Part shown: piece by piece, positions 12,482-25,090 of the stretch
Numbering within the stretch: the first letter of the stretch is position 1
Layout of the letters: every line of letters begins with the position of its first letter
DNA from: Hydrangea macrophylla
Lineage: Eukaryota > Streptophyta > Magnoliopsida > Cornales > Hydrangeaceae
Assembly: GCA_033977485.1 (NCBI GenBank)
Contig: CM066989.1
Span: forward strand, 34,635,095 to 34,699,094
DNA length: 64,000 bases
Direction: 5' to 3'
Made by a program: the position numbers and the translations under genes
Notes under the pieces: model-generated
Told to the model about the DNA's origin: nothing
Databases searched by the model: none
The model's input: the letters and a program-made list of their open reading frames with translations, nothing else

Positions 12482-13023
12482 CAACAGTACTATGACGAAA
12501 ATTTTCAAAGGAGTATTTATCACTATATCACATAAGCATACAATAAAATATATATTAAGTACATATAATACTCGTATTCGAACTAGGGCTGTCTAATAGC
12601 AAAAAGGTCGTATTCTTATCCTCTAGACTCTGGGTTGTGGGCCATACTGACTGTTCCGAGATTTGACTCAGGAAGTTGGTCAGTGCCTAAGCTATTAATG
12701 ATGGCTATGGTATGCTTTAACTCCTTAGAAACTCGGCTACTATATGTCTGTAGGGGCATCATAAGTTATGGTTATCTCGGCTAATCCTAAATGGATATGT
12801 CTGAAGGTATATGGAAATTGCTATCATTCTTGTCGATGTGACAAGACAAATGGGTAATCATTTCTATGATAAAACCAACTTAGAATTTTAGTTTCTGAAC
12901 TAAGGGTAATCCGTACTAAACTAACACTAGAACTTGGTTGTATAGCTTAGTAAAACTTAAGGGTAACCTATGTCACTAATCTATGGCGTGAATAACTGAG
13001 CCTGGTCAATCTAGAAAACCTAT
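12482..13023 (-). other. Untranslated leader of Tekay unit 1
   Basis: About 540 nt between PBS and gag with no open frame of note. The same sequence recurs at 20167-20708. Confidence 0.7.
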
Positions 13024-13036
13024 GGCTCTGATACCA
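13024..13036 (-). promoter_or_regulatory. Primer-binding site, Tekay unit 1 (tRNA-iMet)
   Basis: TGGTATCAGAGCC on the - strand, 8 nt inside the middle LTR. It is complementary to the 3' end of initiator tRNA-Met. The presence of a PBS next to the middle LTR shows that both internal units are complete. Confidence 0.92.
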
Positions 13037-13044
13037 CCAAATCC

Positions 13045-15644
13045 TGTCACGCCCCGACGTAGCATAAATATGGAAAGCGTTTAATTTCCTTTATGGACCC
13101 GTAGGTCGCGACAGTTTGAAGGATCGATTCCGTCCCAAAAACTTCTAACAACATAAAACTATTAATCAGAGTAGGGCAAACAGGGCTCATAAAAATTTTT
13201 CTAACTTATTACAACTTATGGTACGGGGTTAACTAAGGCACAGACCGCCTTAAAATAAAATAATAACTTAAAGTCTATTACAGTCATCCTTATTACAAAA
13301 CCAAATCATATCTTAAATGCACATAAACATAAAGCATATAAAAGTAAATTCTCTTCTCAGCAGTTGATCTCAATTAGCATAGTCATAAGGTTCATCCTGA
13401 TTATAACCTGCAAAGCCTGAACACGAATGTCCAGGACGCATCAACGCCGTCAGCTTCAAGAAGCTGGTGAGTATTAAAAACATAACTCTGAATGTAAAAC
13501 ATACTCATTTACCTTTTTCCCATTTCCATTTAAATACCACAAGTTTATATTTAAGATAAAGAGCTCGTTTTAGAAAACAACCACAACATTATTTAAAAGA
13601 TAAATTCACACATATGTGACCGTGTATGAGAACAATGCACCATCTCATCTATCCGACTCTTTTCTCTCGACAACACCCAACAACCCTCTATCCTACTCCT
13701 GGTATCTTTGAAATACTAAGATAGCCACACTTTAGCAACGGGGCGCCAGGGAGTGTCCAGTTTGCCTCACACTTTGGTCCGGGGTACCAGGGAGTGTCCA
13801 ATGCCTCACACTTTGAATACCCTAACCGCCATGCAAATACCGGGGCAACCCCCACACAGGTATCCAGACTCGAGTCATTCAGGGAGTGTCTATAGGCCAC
13901 ACTTTAGCACTTCCATGGGTGCCAGTGAGTGTCCAAGTTCGGCTTCACACACTTTAACGCTTCCATGGTCGTCAGGGAGTGTCCATTTTTGCCACCTTCG
14001 CATTTCAAAGACACCCTCATCCTCTTTTTCAACTCCAACCACAATCACATCCACAACCACAACCATAACCACAGCCACAATTACAACCACAACCACAACC
14101 ACAACCACAACTCAAACTCATACTCTTTCCACACAATCATTACTCTTTTCCACACTATCATTACTCTTTTACACACTACCAACACTCACCATGCATGTAC
14201 AACTGACTCCACATGAATGTCATCAAACTTTAAACATAAAGGAATTCACAGAATTAAAGAAATAATACGCGTACGGGGATTGAAAATTCGTAATTCATTG
14301 CCTTAATCATTTTAAACATAACTAATAGCATTCTAAAAAAAACTGCTACTGAAATCCTCGTTTTCTGTCCAAACGGTGCAGAATCTGAGAAAATTGCATT
14401 AGACAAAAAGTGTGCAGAATCGAGTTTTGCTTGGGACAACGCGGGCAGAACCTTAAATTTCATTCGTTTTCCTAACAAAAATCTGAAAACAAAATTCTGC
14501 TACTGTTAAAATTAAAAGAGAAAATATTAGATTGAATTTCTAATATACTTTTTCTGCTACTGTAATCCTCATTTTCTGCCCAAACGGTGCAAAATCTGAG
14601 AAAATTGCATTAGACGAAAAGTGTGCAGAATCGAGTTTTACTTGGGACAACGCGGGCAGAACCTTAAATTTCATTCGTTTTCCTAACAAAAATCTGAAAA
14701 CAAAATTCTGCTACTACCTAGTAAATAAGGAATGAGTTACATTTGGAGTGAGTTAGTAATACTCACCGTGATGTAGATTGAAGAAGTTGTTGAGAAAGAA
14801 ATACAAGAATTAAGAATCCCCAATTTCAAGCTTGGCTATGGAGGATTGAGCTCTTCAAATTCTGAAATTATTATCTCTCTATGTGACTCTCTCAAGCTCT
14901 CTATGTTAGGAGTGTAGAATGTGTAGTGTGGTTGGGTGTATAAATACTCAAACTCCCACTTAGAAAACATTTGCCTAACATCCCACTCATTCTCCATTAA
15001 TCTCCACTAATAACAAAGAAAGTGCAACAATGATGTGTAAATATACACTTGCAATTCATAATGCTCCATTGATAATTGAAAGGGTAGGTGGAGTTGGTGT
15101 GGGTCAAGGTGTGTTTGGAAATCAAGCTTATGGCATAAGGACAACACACATACTACAATATTTGCCAAACAAGACCTAAGGGAAAAGCATCAGCATTCAT
15201 AATTGAGTATAAATAAATTAGTTCAATCATTTACTTCCAAAATTCTGTGGAAGTTTAACACTGCGCGGACAGTTTTAAACCTACACTGGTATTTTCGTGA
15301 CACGGTGTTTATCACAAAAATACAGAGAATTCATTTTAACGTTAGAAATAGTTTTCTGATTTTATAAAAATACAGTTTGAGTTTAAAAGAAATAATTCCA
15401 CCGTTTTGAAATACAGTTTTGAAATTTAACACAGATATTGCAAGTTTTTTTTTTTTTTTTTATGAAAATTGCATTTTGACCCCAAAAGAAATTTCAATTA
15501 TGAAATTAGTCAAGAATTAAACTTTTCACATAAGAATCGAAATTAACATATAAATAGACAATATATATTAAATTTTAAATATGATAATGCAAATGATAAT
15601 GAAAATTTTAATTATAATCATGCAGGAAAATGCAGGTTATTACA
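13045..15644 (-). repeat. Tekay LTR 2 (shared middle LTR)
   Basis: 2600 bp. It serves as 5' LTR of unit 1 and 3' LTR of unit 2. By eye it matches LTR 1 except for one T fewer in the poly-T tract (17 against 18, near 15445). No TSD flanks it. Confidence 0.95.
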
Positions 15645-15657
15645 CCCTTCCCCCCTT
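15645..15657 (-). promoter_or_regulatory. Polypurine tract, Tekay unit 2
   Basis: The same 13-nt purine run as at 7960-7972, next to the middle LTR. Confidence 0.9.
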
Positions 15658-15689
15658 AAACAGGATTTCGTCCCCGAAATCAAGACTAA

Positions 15690-18600
15690 CTAGTCATGAA
15701 ATAACTCCGGGTACTTCTTCCTCATATCAGCTTCAACTTCCCACGAGGCTTCATTCTCGTCATGGTGATTCCACTGAACCTTCACCAACGGGATATCCTT
15801 ATTCCTCAGCTTCTTGATACTCTGATCCAGAATCTTCACAGGTCTCTCCTTGTAAGAAACGTTATGACTCGTTTCAATGTCGTCATAACTAACCACGTGC
15901 GAGGGATCTCGTATGTATTTCCTCAACATACTCACGTGAAACACGTTGTGAACCCCAGACATCTTCGGTGGTAGCGCCAGCTGATAGGCCACTTTCCCGA
16001 TACGTTCCAAAATCTCAAACGGTCCAATAAAACGCGGAGCTAACTTCCCTCTCTTGAGACCAAAGCGTACCACTCCTCGTGTTGGTGAAACCTTAAGAAG
16101 TACGTGATCTCCAACACTAAACTCCAGATCTTTTCGGCGTCGATCAGCATAACTCTTATACCGGCTCTGAGCGGTTCTCATCCTTTCCTTGACCAAGGAA
16201 ATCTTCTCGTTGGTTTCTCTAACCAAATCTGGTCCCAACAATTCTGTGTCCCCAACCTCTGCCCAACACAATGGAGAACGACATGGTCGTCCGTACAGTG
16301 CTTCGAACGGAGCCATACCGATACTCGTATGATAACTATTGTTATAGGCAAATTCAACCAACGGCAAGTGTGTCTCCCAAGATTCTTCAAAATCGATCAC
16401 ACAAGCCCTAAGCATATCCTCCATGATCTGATTAACACGCTCAGTTTGCCCATCTGTCTGAGGGTGAAAAGCAGTACTCATCTTGAGTGAAGTTCCCATA
16501 GCTTCTTGCAGACTTTCCCAAAATCCAGAAGTAAAACGTGCGTCACGGTCTGACACAATCGTCACAGGTGCACCGTGAAGTCGCACAACTTGTTGTATGT
16601 ACATCCGGCTCATCTTTTCCACCGGGTATGTCATACTATAAGCGATAAAATGAGCTGACTTCGTCAATCGATCCACAATTACCCAAATAGCGTCATGATT
16701 CTGCTGCGATCGAGGCAATCCTACAACAAAATCCATCGTAATGTGCTCCCACTTCCAACCAGGGATAGGTAGCGGTTGTAACAATCCTGACGGTCTCTGA
16801 TGTTCGGCCTTGACTTGCTGACACGTCAAACACTTGGATACAAACTCGGCCACATCCTTCTTCATGCCTTCCCACCAGAAATTTCTCTTCAAATCTTTAT
16901 ACATCTTAGTTCCTCCCGGGTGAACTGTATATCTTGACTTATGTGCTTCTTCCAGGATATCCTTCCTAAGCTCTCCAACATCCGGCACAAATAATCTATT
17001 CCTGCACCGATACCCTCCATCGACTCCCACTTTCCATTCTGTCGAGTCCTTCTCTGACATCTTCTTGAACCATGATTGAAACTTCTCATCTTCTTTCTGA
17101 GCTCCAATAATGCGATCAATGAGAACAGGCTGTAGGATAAGACATCCAAAAAGTTGTCCTTCTCCTCTTTCAGCACTCTGTACATCGAACTCCGCCAACG
17201 TCTCCAATGCTCGCCATTCTCTAACCATTAAGGAGGCGATCGTCTCACGAGTCTGCCGACTCAAAGCATCAGCGACCACATTAGCTTTACCAGGGTGGTA
17301 TTCCAACGTGAAGTCGTAATCTTTGATCAACTCCATCCATCTGCGCTGCCTCATGTTCAACTCTTTCTGTGTGAACAAATACTTCAGACTCTTGTGATCG
17401 GAGAACAAATCAAACTTCTCACCGTAGAGATAATGTCTCCAAATCTTGAGTGCAAAAACCACTGCTGCCAACTCCAAATCATGAATAGGGTAGTTCAACT
17501 CATTCGGCTTCAGCTGCCTAGATCCATAGGCTATAACTCTGCCATCTTGCATAAGTACACACCCTAGTCCTTGATATGATGCGTCACTAAAGATAGTGAA
17601 CTTCTCACCAGGCTTGGGTATTGCTAGTACTGGTGCGGTAGTGAGTCTCTCTTTCAACTCTAGAAAGGCTCGCTCATGCTTCTCTGTCCATTCGAATTTC
17701 AAATTCTTCTTCGTCAATCCAGTCAATGGTGCGGCTATTTTAGAGAATCCCTCAACAAATCTCCTGTAATAGCCTGCGAGTCCAAGAAAACTCCGAACTT
17801 CTGTAGGGTTGCTCGGTCTAACCCAGTTGGATACAGCATCGGTCTTGGACGAATCCACAGAAATTCCTTGAGATGACACCTTGTGTCCCAAAAATTTCAC
17901 TTCTTGCAACCAGAACTCACACTTACTGAACTTGGCATACAAGTGGTGGTCCTTAAGCGTCTGCATCGTAATCCGAAGATGTTGCTCGTGTTCTTCTCTT
18001 GACTTAGAATAGATCAAAATATCATCAATAAAGACGATGACAAACTGATCTAAATAAGGCTTGAACACTCTGTTCATCAGATCCATAAACACTGCCGGGG
18101 CGTTCGTCAATCCAAACGGCATCACCAGAAATTCATAATGACCATATCGGGTTCTGAAAGCAGTCTTAGGTATGTCTTCCTTCCGTACCCTCAACTGATG
18201 ATATCCCGACCTAAGGTCTATCTTGGAAAATATCGTAGCTCCTTGTAGTTGATCAAATAAATCGTCAATCCGAGGCAAAGGATACTTGTTCTTGATCGTC
18301 ACTCGATTCAATTCTCTGTAGTCGATACACAGCCTGAGCGTCCCGTCTTTCTTCTTCACAAATAACACCGGTGCTCCCCAAGGCGATGTACTAGGACGTA
18401 CAAAACCTAGGTTCTCGAGCTCTTGAACTTGTCCCTTCAATTCTAGTAGTTCTGTGGGGGCCATTCTGTAGGGAACCTTGGTAATCGGTACGGTACCCGG
18501 TATAAGCTCAATACAGAACTCTATACTTCTCTCGGGCGGTAATCCAGAAATGTCTTGAAATACTTCTTCGAAGTCCTTGACTACAGGTATAGATGATGCT

Positions 18601-20126
18601 GTCACCTCTGTACTGACGACTTCAATGTTGGCTAAACATCTGGTGAGGAACATATCTCCCGAAGTGTTACATTGAAAATCAAAGGGTTGATTCTCATTGT
18701 CGGGGAAAGTAATTCTCTTCCTCGCACAATCCAACTTCACTTGATTCTGAGAGAGCCAATCCATTCCTAGGATTATGTCAAACTCCTTCATTGATAGGAC
18801 AATCAACCTCGCAGGGATTTCTCGGTCTCCTAATCTTAAGGGACAATCCTTGCACACATGTCCTAAACTGACCGCAGCTCCTATTGGTGATGTAGCCTTC
18901 AAAGCTTTCTCTAAGCGATGAGGTAAGATACCCAATCTCCGAATTGTATTAACAGATATGAATGATAGAGCAGCACCCGTATCAAATAATACTCTAACAT
19001 GGGAGTTAAATAGAGTCAATGTACCTTCCACTGCTTGCTGATCAGGTTGAGCTTCTCCATGATCTCCTTCTTCATATACAGCTCCATCATATCCAGCGGC
19101 ATCAGGAATAACAGCATTCAAGCGGGTCTGACCCTGTTGTCCATAAGTTGCTTGCTTAGGAGCAGTGCAGAACCTGCTGATGTGACCTGGTTCACCACAG
19201 TTGAAGCAGACTATTCCTGGCTGAGCAGCACGCCTTGGTGCCCTGCAGTCCCGAGCCACATGTCCAGGGTTGCCACAGTTGAAGCACTTTACACCACTAC
19301 TTCCTTCTCCTACTCGGGGTTGAGTCGGATGGGTAATAGCTTGTGCCTTCTTGCTCCCATCAAAGTTCCTCTTCTGCCCTTGGGTACGGTTCATTGGTGG
19401 TCTATTTCCAAAATTACCCCTCTGAGGCGGTCGGAATTCCAATTGTTTGCGATATACTCGAGCATCTTCTTCCAGGTCGGTAGCCAGGCCGACTAGTCCT
19501 TCAAATGATTTGTCTAGGTGGCCGAGAGTCAAGCGACGAATCTGCGGTGCCAACCCTTGATTATACTTCCGGATCTTTTTCTCCTCAGTATCAACCATGT
19601 GCGGGGCAAACCGTGACAGCCTCTCAAACTGTGTGGTATACTCTTGCACCGTCTTGGTTCCTTGCGTCAGATCCATAAATTCCTTCTCTCTTCTGTGCCT
19701 CTCCGTAGCCGGAAAGTACTTCTCCAGAAATCTCCCTTTGAACGCCGTCCACGTCATCCCCATAGCAGCGGTGTTTCCGATAGTGGCTATGACCGAGTCC
19801 CACCAATCTGCAGCGGCGTCGGTCAGTTGAAAAGTAGCCAATCTCCTTTTGTCCATCTCGTTGCATTGGACAGCTTCGAACATGCGGTCCATCTGTCTTA
19901 ACCATTGCTCCGCCTTCCAGGGATCCGTGGTACCCGCAAATTGCTCGGGCCTGAGCGCACGGAATCTTTCCAGCAGCTTATCTCCCGTCTGGCGGTCTCG
20001 TTGGTTTTCATTCGCATTACTAACCCTCTCGAGACGTCTAATAAAAGCTTCAAATATTCCCGTGGGGTCGGCAGCCTCGGGCGCTCCTTCAATCAGATTT
20101 CTGTTCCTCCTTGGTCTTCCAGCCAT
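15690..20126 (-). CDS. Tekay gag-pol polyprotein, copy 2
   Basis: The frame (upstream ATG at 20165, preferred ATG at 20126) gives a translation identical to copy 1, including all protease, reverse transcriptase, RNase H, integrase and chromodomain residues listed there. Two separate insertions would be expected to show some differences. Full identity over 1491 codons means a very recent duplication, gene conversion, or an assembly repeat. Its 5' LTR is LTR 3, which carries its own TATA-like motif, so this unit can be transcribed without relying on the middle LTR. Confidence 0.95.
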   Translation of the reverse strand: MAGRPRRNRNLIEGAPEAADPTGIFEAFIRRLERVSNANENQRDRQTGDKLLERFRALRPEQFAGTTDPWKAEQWLRQMDRMFEAVQCNEMDKRRLATFQLTDAAADWWDSVIATIGNTAAMGMTWTAFKGRFLEKYFPATERHRREKEFMDLTQGTKTVQEYTTQFERLSRFAPHMVDTEEKKIRKYNQGLAPQIRRLTLGHLDKSFEGLVGLATDLEEDARVYRKQLEFRPPQRGNFGNRPPMNRTQGQKRNFDGSKKAQAITHPTQPRVGEGSSGVKCFNCGNPGHVARDCRAPRRAAQPGIVCFNCGEPGHISRFCTAPKQATYGQQGQTRLNAVIPDAAGYDGAVYEEGDHGEAQPDQQAVEGTLTLFNSHVRVLFDTGAALSFISVNTIRRLGILPHRLEKALKATSPIGAAVSLGHVCKDCPLRLGDREIPARLIVLSMKEFDIILGMDWLSQNQVKLDCARKRITFPDNENQPFDFQCNTSGDMFLTRCLANIEVVSTEVTASSIPVVKDFEEVFQDISGLPPERSIEFCIELIPGTVPITKVPYRMAPTELLELKGQVQELENLGFVRPSTSPWGAPVLFVKKKDGTLRLCIDYRELNRVTIKNKYPLPRIDDLFDQLQGATIFSKIDLRSGYHQLRVRKEDIPKTAFRTRYGHYEFLVMPFGLTNAPAVFMDLMNRVFKPYLDQFVIVFIDDILIYSKSREEHEQHLRITMQTLKDHHLYAKFSKCEFWLQEVKFLGHKVSSQGISVDSSKTDAVSNWVRPSNPTEVRSFLGLAGYYRRFVEGFSKIAAPLTGLTKKNLKFEWTEKHERAFLELKERLTTAPVLAIPKPGEKFTIFSDASYQGLGCVLMQDGRVIAYGSRQLKPNELNYPIHDLELAAVVFALKIWRHYLYGEKFDLFSDHKSLKYLFTQKELNMRQRRWMELIKDYDFTLEYHPGKANVVADALSRQTRETIASLMVREWRALETLAEFDVQSAERGEGQLFGCLILQPVLIDRIIGAQKEDEKFQSWFKKMSEKDSTEWKVGVDGGYRCRNRLFVPDVGELRKDILEEAHKSRYTVHPGGTKMYKDLKRNFWWEGMKKDVAEFVSKCLTCQQVKAEHQRPSGLLQPLPIPGWKWEHITMDFVVGLPRSQQNHDAIWVIVDRLTKSAHFIAYSMTYPVEKMSRMYIQQVVRLHGAPVTIVSDRDARFTSGFWESLQEAMGTSLKMSTAFHPQTDGQTERVNQIMEDMLRACVIDFEESWETHLPLVEFAYNNSYHTSIGMAPFEALYGRPCRSPLCWAEVGDTELLGPDLVRETNEKISLVKERMRTAQSRYKSYADRRRKDLEFSVGDHVLLKVSPTRGVVRFGLKRGKLAPRFIGPFEILERIGKVAYQLALPPKMSGVHNVFHVSMLRKYIRDPSHVVSYDDIETSHNVSYKERPVKILDQSIKKLRNKDIPLVKVQWNHHDENEASWEVEADMRKKYPELFHD

Positions 20127-20708
20127 TCTATGCATGATAGGGGTAGTAGAATGAGAAACATGCATGCAACAGTACTATGACGAAAATTTTCAAAGGAGTA
20201 TTTATCACTATATCACATAAGCATACAATAAAATATATATTAAGTACATATAATACTCGTATTCGAACTAGGGCTGTCTAATAGCAAAAAGGTCGTATTC
20301 TTATCCTCTAGACTCTGGGTTGTGGGCCATACTGACTGTTCCGAGATTTGACTCAGGAAGTTGGTCAGTGCCTAAGCTATTAATGATGGCTATGGTATGC
20401 TTTAACTCCTTAGAAACTCGGCTACTATATGTCTGTAGGGGCATCATAAGTTATGGTTATCTCGGCTAATCCTAAATGGATATGTCTGAAGGTATATGGA
20501 AATTGCTATCATTCTTGTCGATGTGACAAGACAAATGGGTAATCATTTCTATGATAAAACCAACTTAGAATTTTAGTTTCTGAACTAAGGGTAATCCGTA
20601 CTAAACTAACACTAGAACTTGGTTGTATAGCTTAGTAAAACTTAAGGGTAACCTATGTCACTAATCTATGGCGTGAATAACTGAGCCTGGTCAATCTAGA
20701 AAACCTAT

Positions 20709-20721
20709 GGCTCTGATACCA
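20709..20721 (-). promoter_or_regulatory. Primer-binding site, Tekay unit 2 (tRNA-iMet)
   Basis: TGGTATCAGAGCC on the - strand, 8 nt inside LTR 3. Same context as at 13024-13036. Confidence 0.92.
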
Positions 20722-20729
20722 CCAAATCC

Positions 20730-23330
20730 TGTCACGCCCCGACGTAGCATAAATATGGAAAGCGTTTAATTTCCTTTATGGACCCGTAGGTCGCGACAGT
20801 TTGAAGGATCGATTCCGTCCCAAAAACTTCTAACAACATAAAACTATTAATCAGAGTAGGGCAAACAGGGCTCATAAAAATTTTTCTAACTTATTACAAC
20901 TTATGGTACGGGGTTAACTAAGGCACAGACCGCCTTAAAATAAAATAATAACTTAAAGTCTATTACAGTCATCCTTATTACAAAACCAAATCATATCTTA
21001 AATGCACATAAACATAAAGCATATAAAAGTAAATTCTCTTCTCAGCAGTTGATCTCAATTAGCATAGTCATAAGGTTCATCCTGATTATAACCTGCAAAG
21101 CCTGAACACGAATGTCCAGGACGCATCAACGCCGTCAGCTTCAAGAAGCTGGTGAGTATTAAAAACATAACTCTGAATGTAAAACATACTCATTTACCTT
21201 TTTCCCATTTCCATTTAAATACCACAAGTTTATATTTAAGATAAAGAGCTCGTTTTAGAAAACAACCACAACATTATTTAAAAGATAAATTCACACATAT
21301 GTGACCGTGTATGAGAACAATGCACCATCTCATCTATCCGACTCTTTTCTCTCGACAACACCCAACAACCCTCTATCCTACTCCTGGTATCTTTGAAATA
21401 CTAAGATAGCCACACTTTAGCAACGTGGCGCCAGGGAGTGTCCAGTTTGCCTCACACTTTGGTCCGGGGTACCAGGGAGTGTCCAATGCCTCACACTTTG
21501 AATACCCTAACCGCCATGCAAATACCGGGGCAACCCCCACACAGGTATCCAGACTCGAGTCATTCAGGGAGTGTCTATAGGCCACACTTTAGCACTTCCA
21601 TGGGTGCCAGTGAGTGTCCAAGTTCGGCTTCACACACTTTAACGCTTCCATGGTCGTCAGGGAGTGTCCATTTTTGCCACCTTCGCATTTCAAAGACACC
21701 CTCATCCTCTTTTTCAACTCCAACCACAATCACATCCACAACCACAACCATAACCACAGCCACAATTACAACCACAACCACAACCACAACCACAACTCAA
21801 ACTCATACTCTTTCCACACAATCATTACTCTTTTCCACACTATCATTACTCTTTTACACACTACCAACACTCACCATGCATGTACAACTGACTCCACATG
21901 AATGTCATCAAACTTTAAACATAAAGGAATTCACAGAATTAAAGAAATAATACGCGTACGGGGATTGAAAATTCGTAATTCATTGCCTTAATCATTTTAA
22001 ACATAACTAATAGCATTCTAAAAAAAACTGCTACTGAAATCCTTGTTTTCTGTCCAAACGGTGCAGAATCTGAGAAAATTGCATTAGACAAAAAGTGTGC
22101 AGAATCGAGTTTTGCTTGGGACAACGCGGGCAGAACCTTAAATTTCATTCGTTTTCCTAACAAAAATCTGAAAACAAAATTCTGCTACTGTTAAAATTAA
22201 AAGAGAAAATATTAGATTGAATTTCTAATATACTTTTTCTGCTACTGTAATCCTCATTTTCTGCCCAAACGGTGCAAAATCTGAGAAAATTGCATTAGAC
22301 GAAAAGTGTGCAGAATCGAGTTTTACTTGGGACAACGCGGGCAGAACCTTAAATTTCATTCGTTTTCCTAACAAAAATCTGAAAACAAAATTCTGCTACT
22401 ACCTAGTAAATAAGGAATGAGTTACATTTGGAGTGAGTTAGTAATACTCACCGTGATGTAGATTGAAGAAGTTGTTGAGAAAGAAATACAAGAATTAAGA
22501 ATCCCCAATTTCAAGCTTGGCTATGGAGGATTGAGCTCTTCAAATTCTGAAATTATTATCTCTCTATGTGACTCTCTCAAGCTCTCTATGTTAGGAGTGT
22601 AGAATGTGTAGTGTGGTTGGGTGTATAAATACTCAAACTCCCACTTAGAAAACATTTGCCTAACATCCCACTCATTCTCCATTAATCTCCACTAATAACA
22701 AAGAAAGTGCAACAATGATGTGTAAATATACACTTGCAATTCATAATGCTCCATTGATAATTGAAAGGGTAGGTGGAGTTGGTGTGGGTCAAGGTGTGTT
22801 TGGAAATCAAGCTTATGGCATAAGGACAACACACATACTACAATATTTGCCAAACAAGACCTAAGGGAAAAGCATCAGCATTCATAATTGAGTATAAATA
22901 AATTAGTTCAATCATTTACTTCCAAAATTCTGTGGAAGTTTAACACTGCGCGGACAGTTTTAAACCTACACTGGTATTTTCGTGACACGGTGTTTATCAC
23001 AAAAATACAGAGAATTCATTTTAACGTTAGAAATAGTTTTCTGATTTTATAAAAATACAGTTTGAGTTTAAAAGAAATAATTCCACCGTTTTGAAATACA
23101 GTTTTGAAATTTAACACAGATATTGCAAGTTTTTTTTTTTTTTTTTTATGAAAATTGCATTTTGACCCCAAAAGAAATTTCAATTATGAAATTAGTCAAG
23201 AATTAAACTTTTCACATAAGAATCGAAATTAACATATAAATAGACAATATATATTAAATTTTAAATATGATAATGCAAATGATAATGAAAATTTTAATTA
23301 TAATCATGCAGGAAAATGCAGGTTATTACA
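20730..23330 (-). repeat. Tekay LTR 3 (5' LTR of the array)
   Basis: 2601 bp. Two private differences from LTR 1 and LTR 2 were seen on the + strand: T for G at 21426 and T for C in a CpG at 22044. The poly-T tract has 18 T, like LTR 1. The right edge is followed by the second CATTC. Confidence 0.95.
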
Positions 23331-23335
23331 CATTC
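23331..23335. repeat. Target-site duplication CATTC, right copy
   Basis: Matches 5354-5358. The interrupted gag of element A resumes immediately after it. Confidence 0.9.
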
Positions 23336-23962
23336 TGAGGGGTGCATTTTACCTAAACCTAAGCGTGAGGAGCGGTTCAAGTCAAGCCATTCAATTAAAT
23401 TTCAAAAATTATCTAGAAAACTTGACCGACTTATAACAATGAACCAAACGACAAGCGCACCCTCTTACGAAACTTGTCAAATATGTTCCGACCATTCACA
23501 TTCTATACTTACATCTCCATCTGCATTTCAATTCCTGGAATTCGTGGAGCAACACATAAACTCTATTCAACGATTCCCATGAAATAGTTATAGTCCTATG
23601 ACGACTAATTTTCCTAATACTTACCGACCCCAATTTCAACAAAATTAATACCAACACCCCCTTCTAATCCTAACCCTCCAAGAGTTAACGCTTTTGAGGA
23701 GAAGGTGTTGACGTCCCTTAAGAATATTGAAACGTAAGCGCAAGCACAAGCACAAATAGTGCACTCTCACACACATTCCATTGCGAAGCTTGAGTCCCAA
23801 ATAGGACAAATAGCTAATACAATGAGTCGTAGAAATGAGGGTAAGCTACCTAGTCAAACTATACAAAACCGTAAGGGACAATACGAGAATGGGGGTTCAA
23901 ATGAGCAAGTAAATGCCATCTCGACTAGGATGACTATTCGAGAAAAAGGATATGTTTGTTGA
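23336..23962 (+). pseudogene. Athila-type gag, 3' part, broken
   Basis: Continuation of the element A gag after the nested array. A recognisable Athila Gag tail is present at about 23770-23920: the frame around SIAKLESQIGQIANTMSRR matches the conserved stretch before the protease. Stops and frame changes occur near 23582, 23648 and 23950. No intact CCHC knuckle is left. Confidence 0.7.
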
Positions 23963-24079
23963 GATTCTGAATAAGATTGAAAAAGAGGTGAACATTAATT
24001 TGGTGAGGATACAAGTCGATTTAGGAAAGAAAACAAAACGGTCCCAACTAATTATATTCGAAAATGCCTTTCCCACCAA

Positions 24080-24898
24080 ATGTTGAGGAACCGTCACATT
24101 TTTTCAAAGAAAGGGTCAAAAATAGAAGATATACTTGAGGTATTTAAACAAGTTAAAATTAATATTCCATTCCTCAATGTGATAAAACAAATACCCGCGT
24201 ATGCTAAATGTCTAAAAGACTTATGTACTCAAAAGTGCAAGTTGCGCAGTCATATTCCGAAAAAGGTCTTACTCACGAAAAAAGTAAGTTCAATTTTCCA
24301 ACACGCTCCTCCAAAGTATAAGAATCCCGGTACACCAACGATTTCATGTGTCATAGGTGACACTGTCATTCATTGGGCTCTCTTTGACTTAGGAGCAAGT
24401 GTTAATCTTTTACCTTACCCTGTCTATAAACAATTAGGTCTAGGTGAACTTAAACCCACGACCGCTACTATTTAATTAGCGAATCATTTTGTTAAAATTC
24501 CTACAGGAATCGTCGAGGACATTCTCGTTAATGTCGATAAATGTTATTATCCAGTTGATTTCATGGTCCTTGACACCGAACCTGTGCTAGATGCTAGGAA
24601 ATACACTCCTGTTATCTTAGGTCGTCCATTCTTGGCAACGGCCAATGCTTGTGTCAATTGTCGAACGGGGATAATGAAAGTGTCATTTGGGAACATGAAT
24701 CTTAAATTGAACGTCTTTAACGCTATTGAGCAACCTCCCAAGGATGACGATTACCTGTGTGAGGCGGATGGTGAGGGTAGACAAACGATTGAACTTAATA
24801 AAGACATAATTGTGAGTAATGTAAATAATATAATGGGTAATGAGCGGACGAATTTAAATAATCCAGACCCTAATAAGGAATTTACTCAGAAGGTATGA
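24080..24898 (+). pseudogene. Athila-type aspartic protease, broken
   Basis: The retroviral-type aspartic protease of element A. The first frame (131 codons) has the Athila linker IKQIPAYAKCLKDLCT followed by the active-site motif DLGAS with D at codon 103. A TAA at 24473-24475 interrupts it where the family has a glutamine. The same frame then gives VILGRPFLATANACV and ends with a stop at 24896-24898. A frame change lies just upstream, separating it from gag. Nothing resembling reverse transcriptase follows. Confidence 0.85.
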
Positions 24899-25090
24899 AA
24901 TCGATTTGAACATGAAAAGGGAGAACCGTCGAATGAATTAACTCATAACGACCTTGTTTTCGCTTTTCACTAGAATCTCCCTATTACATTCAATAGTACA
25001 ACGTTCGAATTACGGCCTCCTTGAATCTTGAGCTAGAACAATCTAGCTGAAGACGTAAACGACAACGCTTCTTGGGAGGCAACTCAAGCT
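24899..25090 (+). other. Pol deletion scar of element A
   Basis: Directly after the protease comes the motif GCTTCTTGGGAGGCAACTCA (about 25067). In Athila elements this lies just downstream of integrase. The RT, RNase H and integrase segment is therefore missing, with the junction somewhere in 24899-25040. Confidence 0.6.

Larger units (their letters stand above)
5359..23330 (-). mobile_element. Tandem Tekay chromovirus array: LTR-int-LTR-int-LTR
   Basis: Three near-identical 2.6-kb LTRs (5359-7959, 13045-15644, 20730-23330) enclose two 5085-bp internal regions (7960-13044, 15645-20729). The repeat period is 7685-7686 bp. Both internal regions are on the - strand and encode proteins with identical translations. 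LTR 1 and LTR 2 differ only in a poly-T length. LTR 3 differs at two sites I could find (21426, 22044). One TSD surrounds the whole. The usual explanation is unequal recombination between LTRs of sister copies. An assembly duplication is the alternative. Confidence 0.95.

Noticed and set aside
8077..12495. Many + strand and out-of-frame - strand ORFs of 60-150 codons over the Tekay gag-pol, repeated at 15762-20180
   Set aside because: They overlap a fully open gag-pol with all domains and have no recognisable domain of their own.
13024..13036. tRNA-iMet-like sequence as a tRNA gene
   Set aside because: Only the 3'-end complement is present, next to an LTR. It is a primer-binding site. No cloverleaf was seen here or elsewhere in the window.
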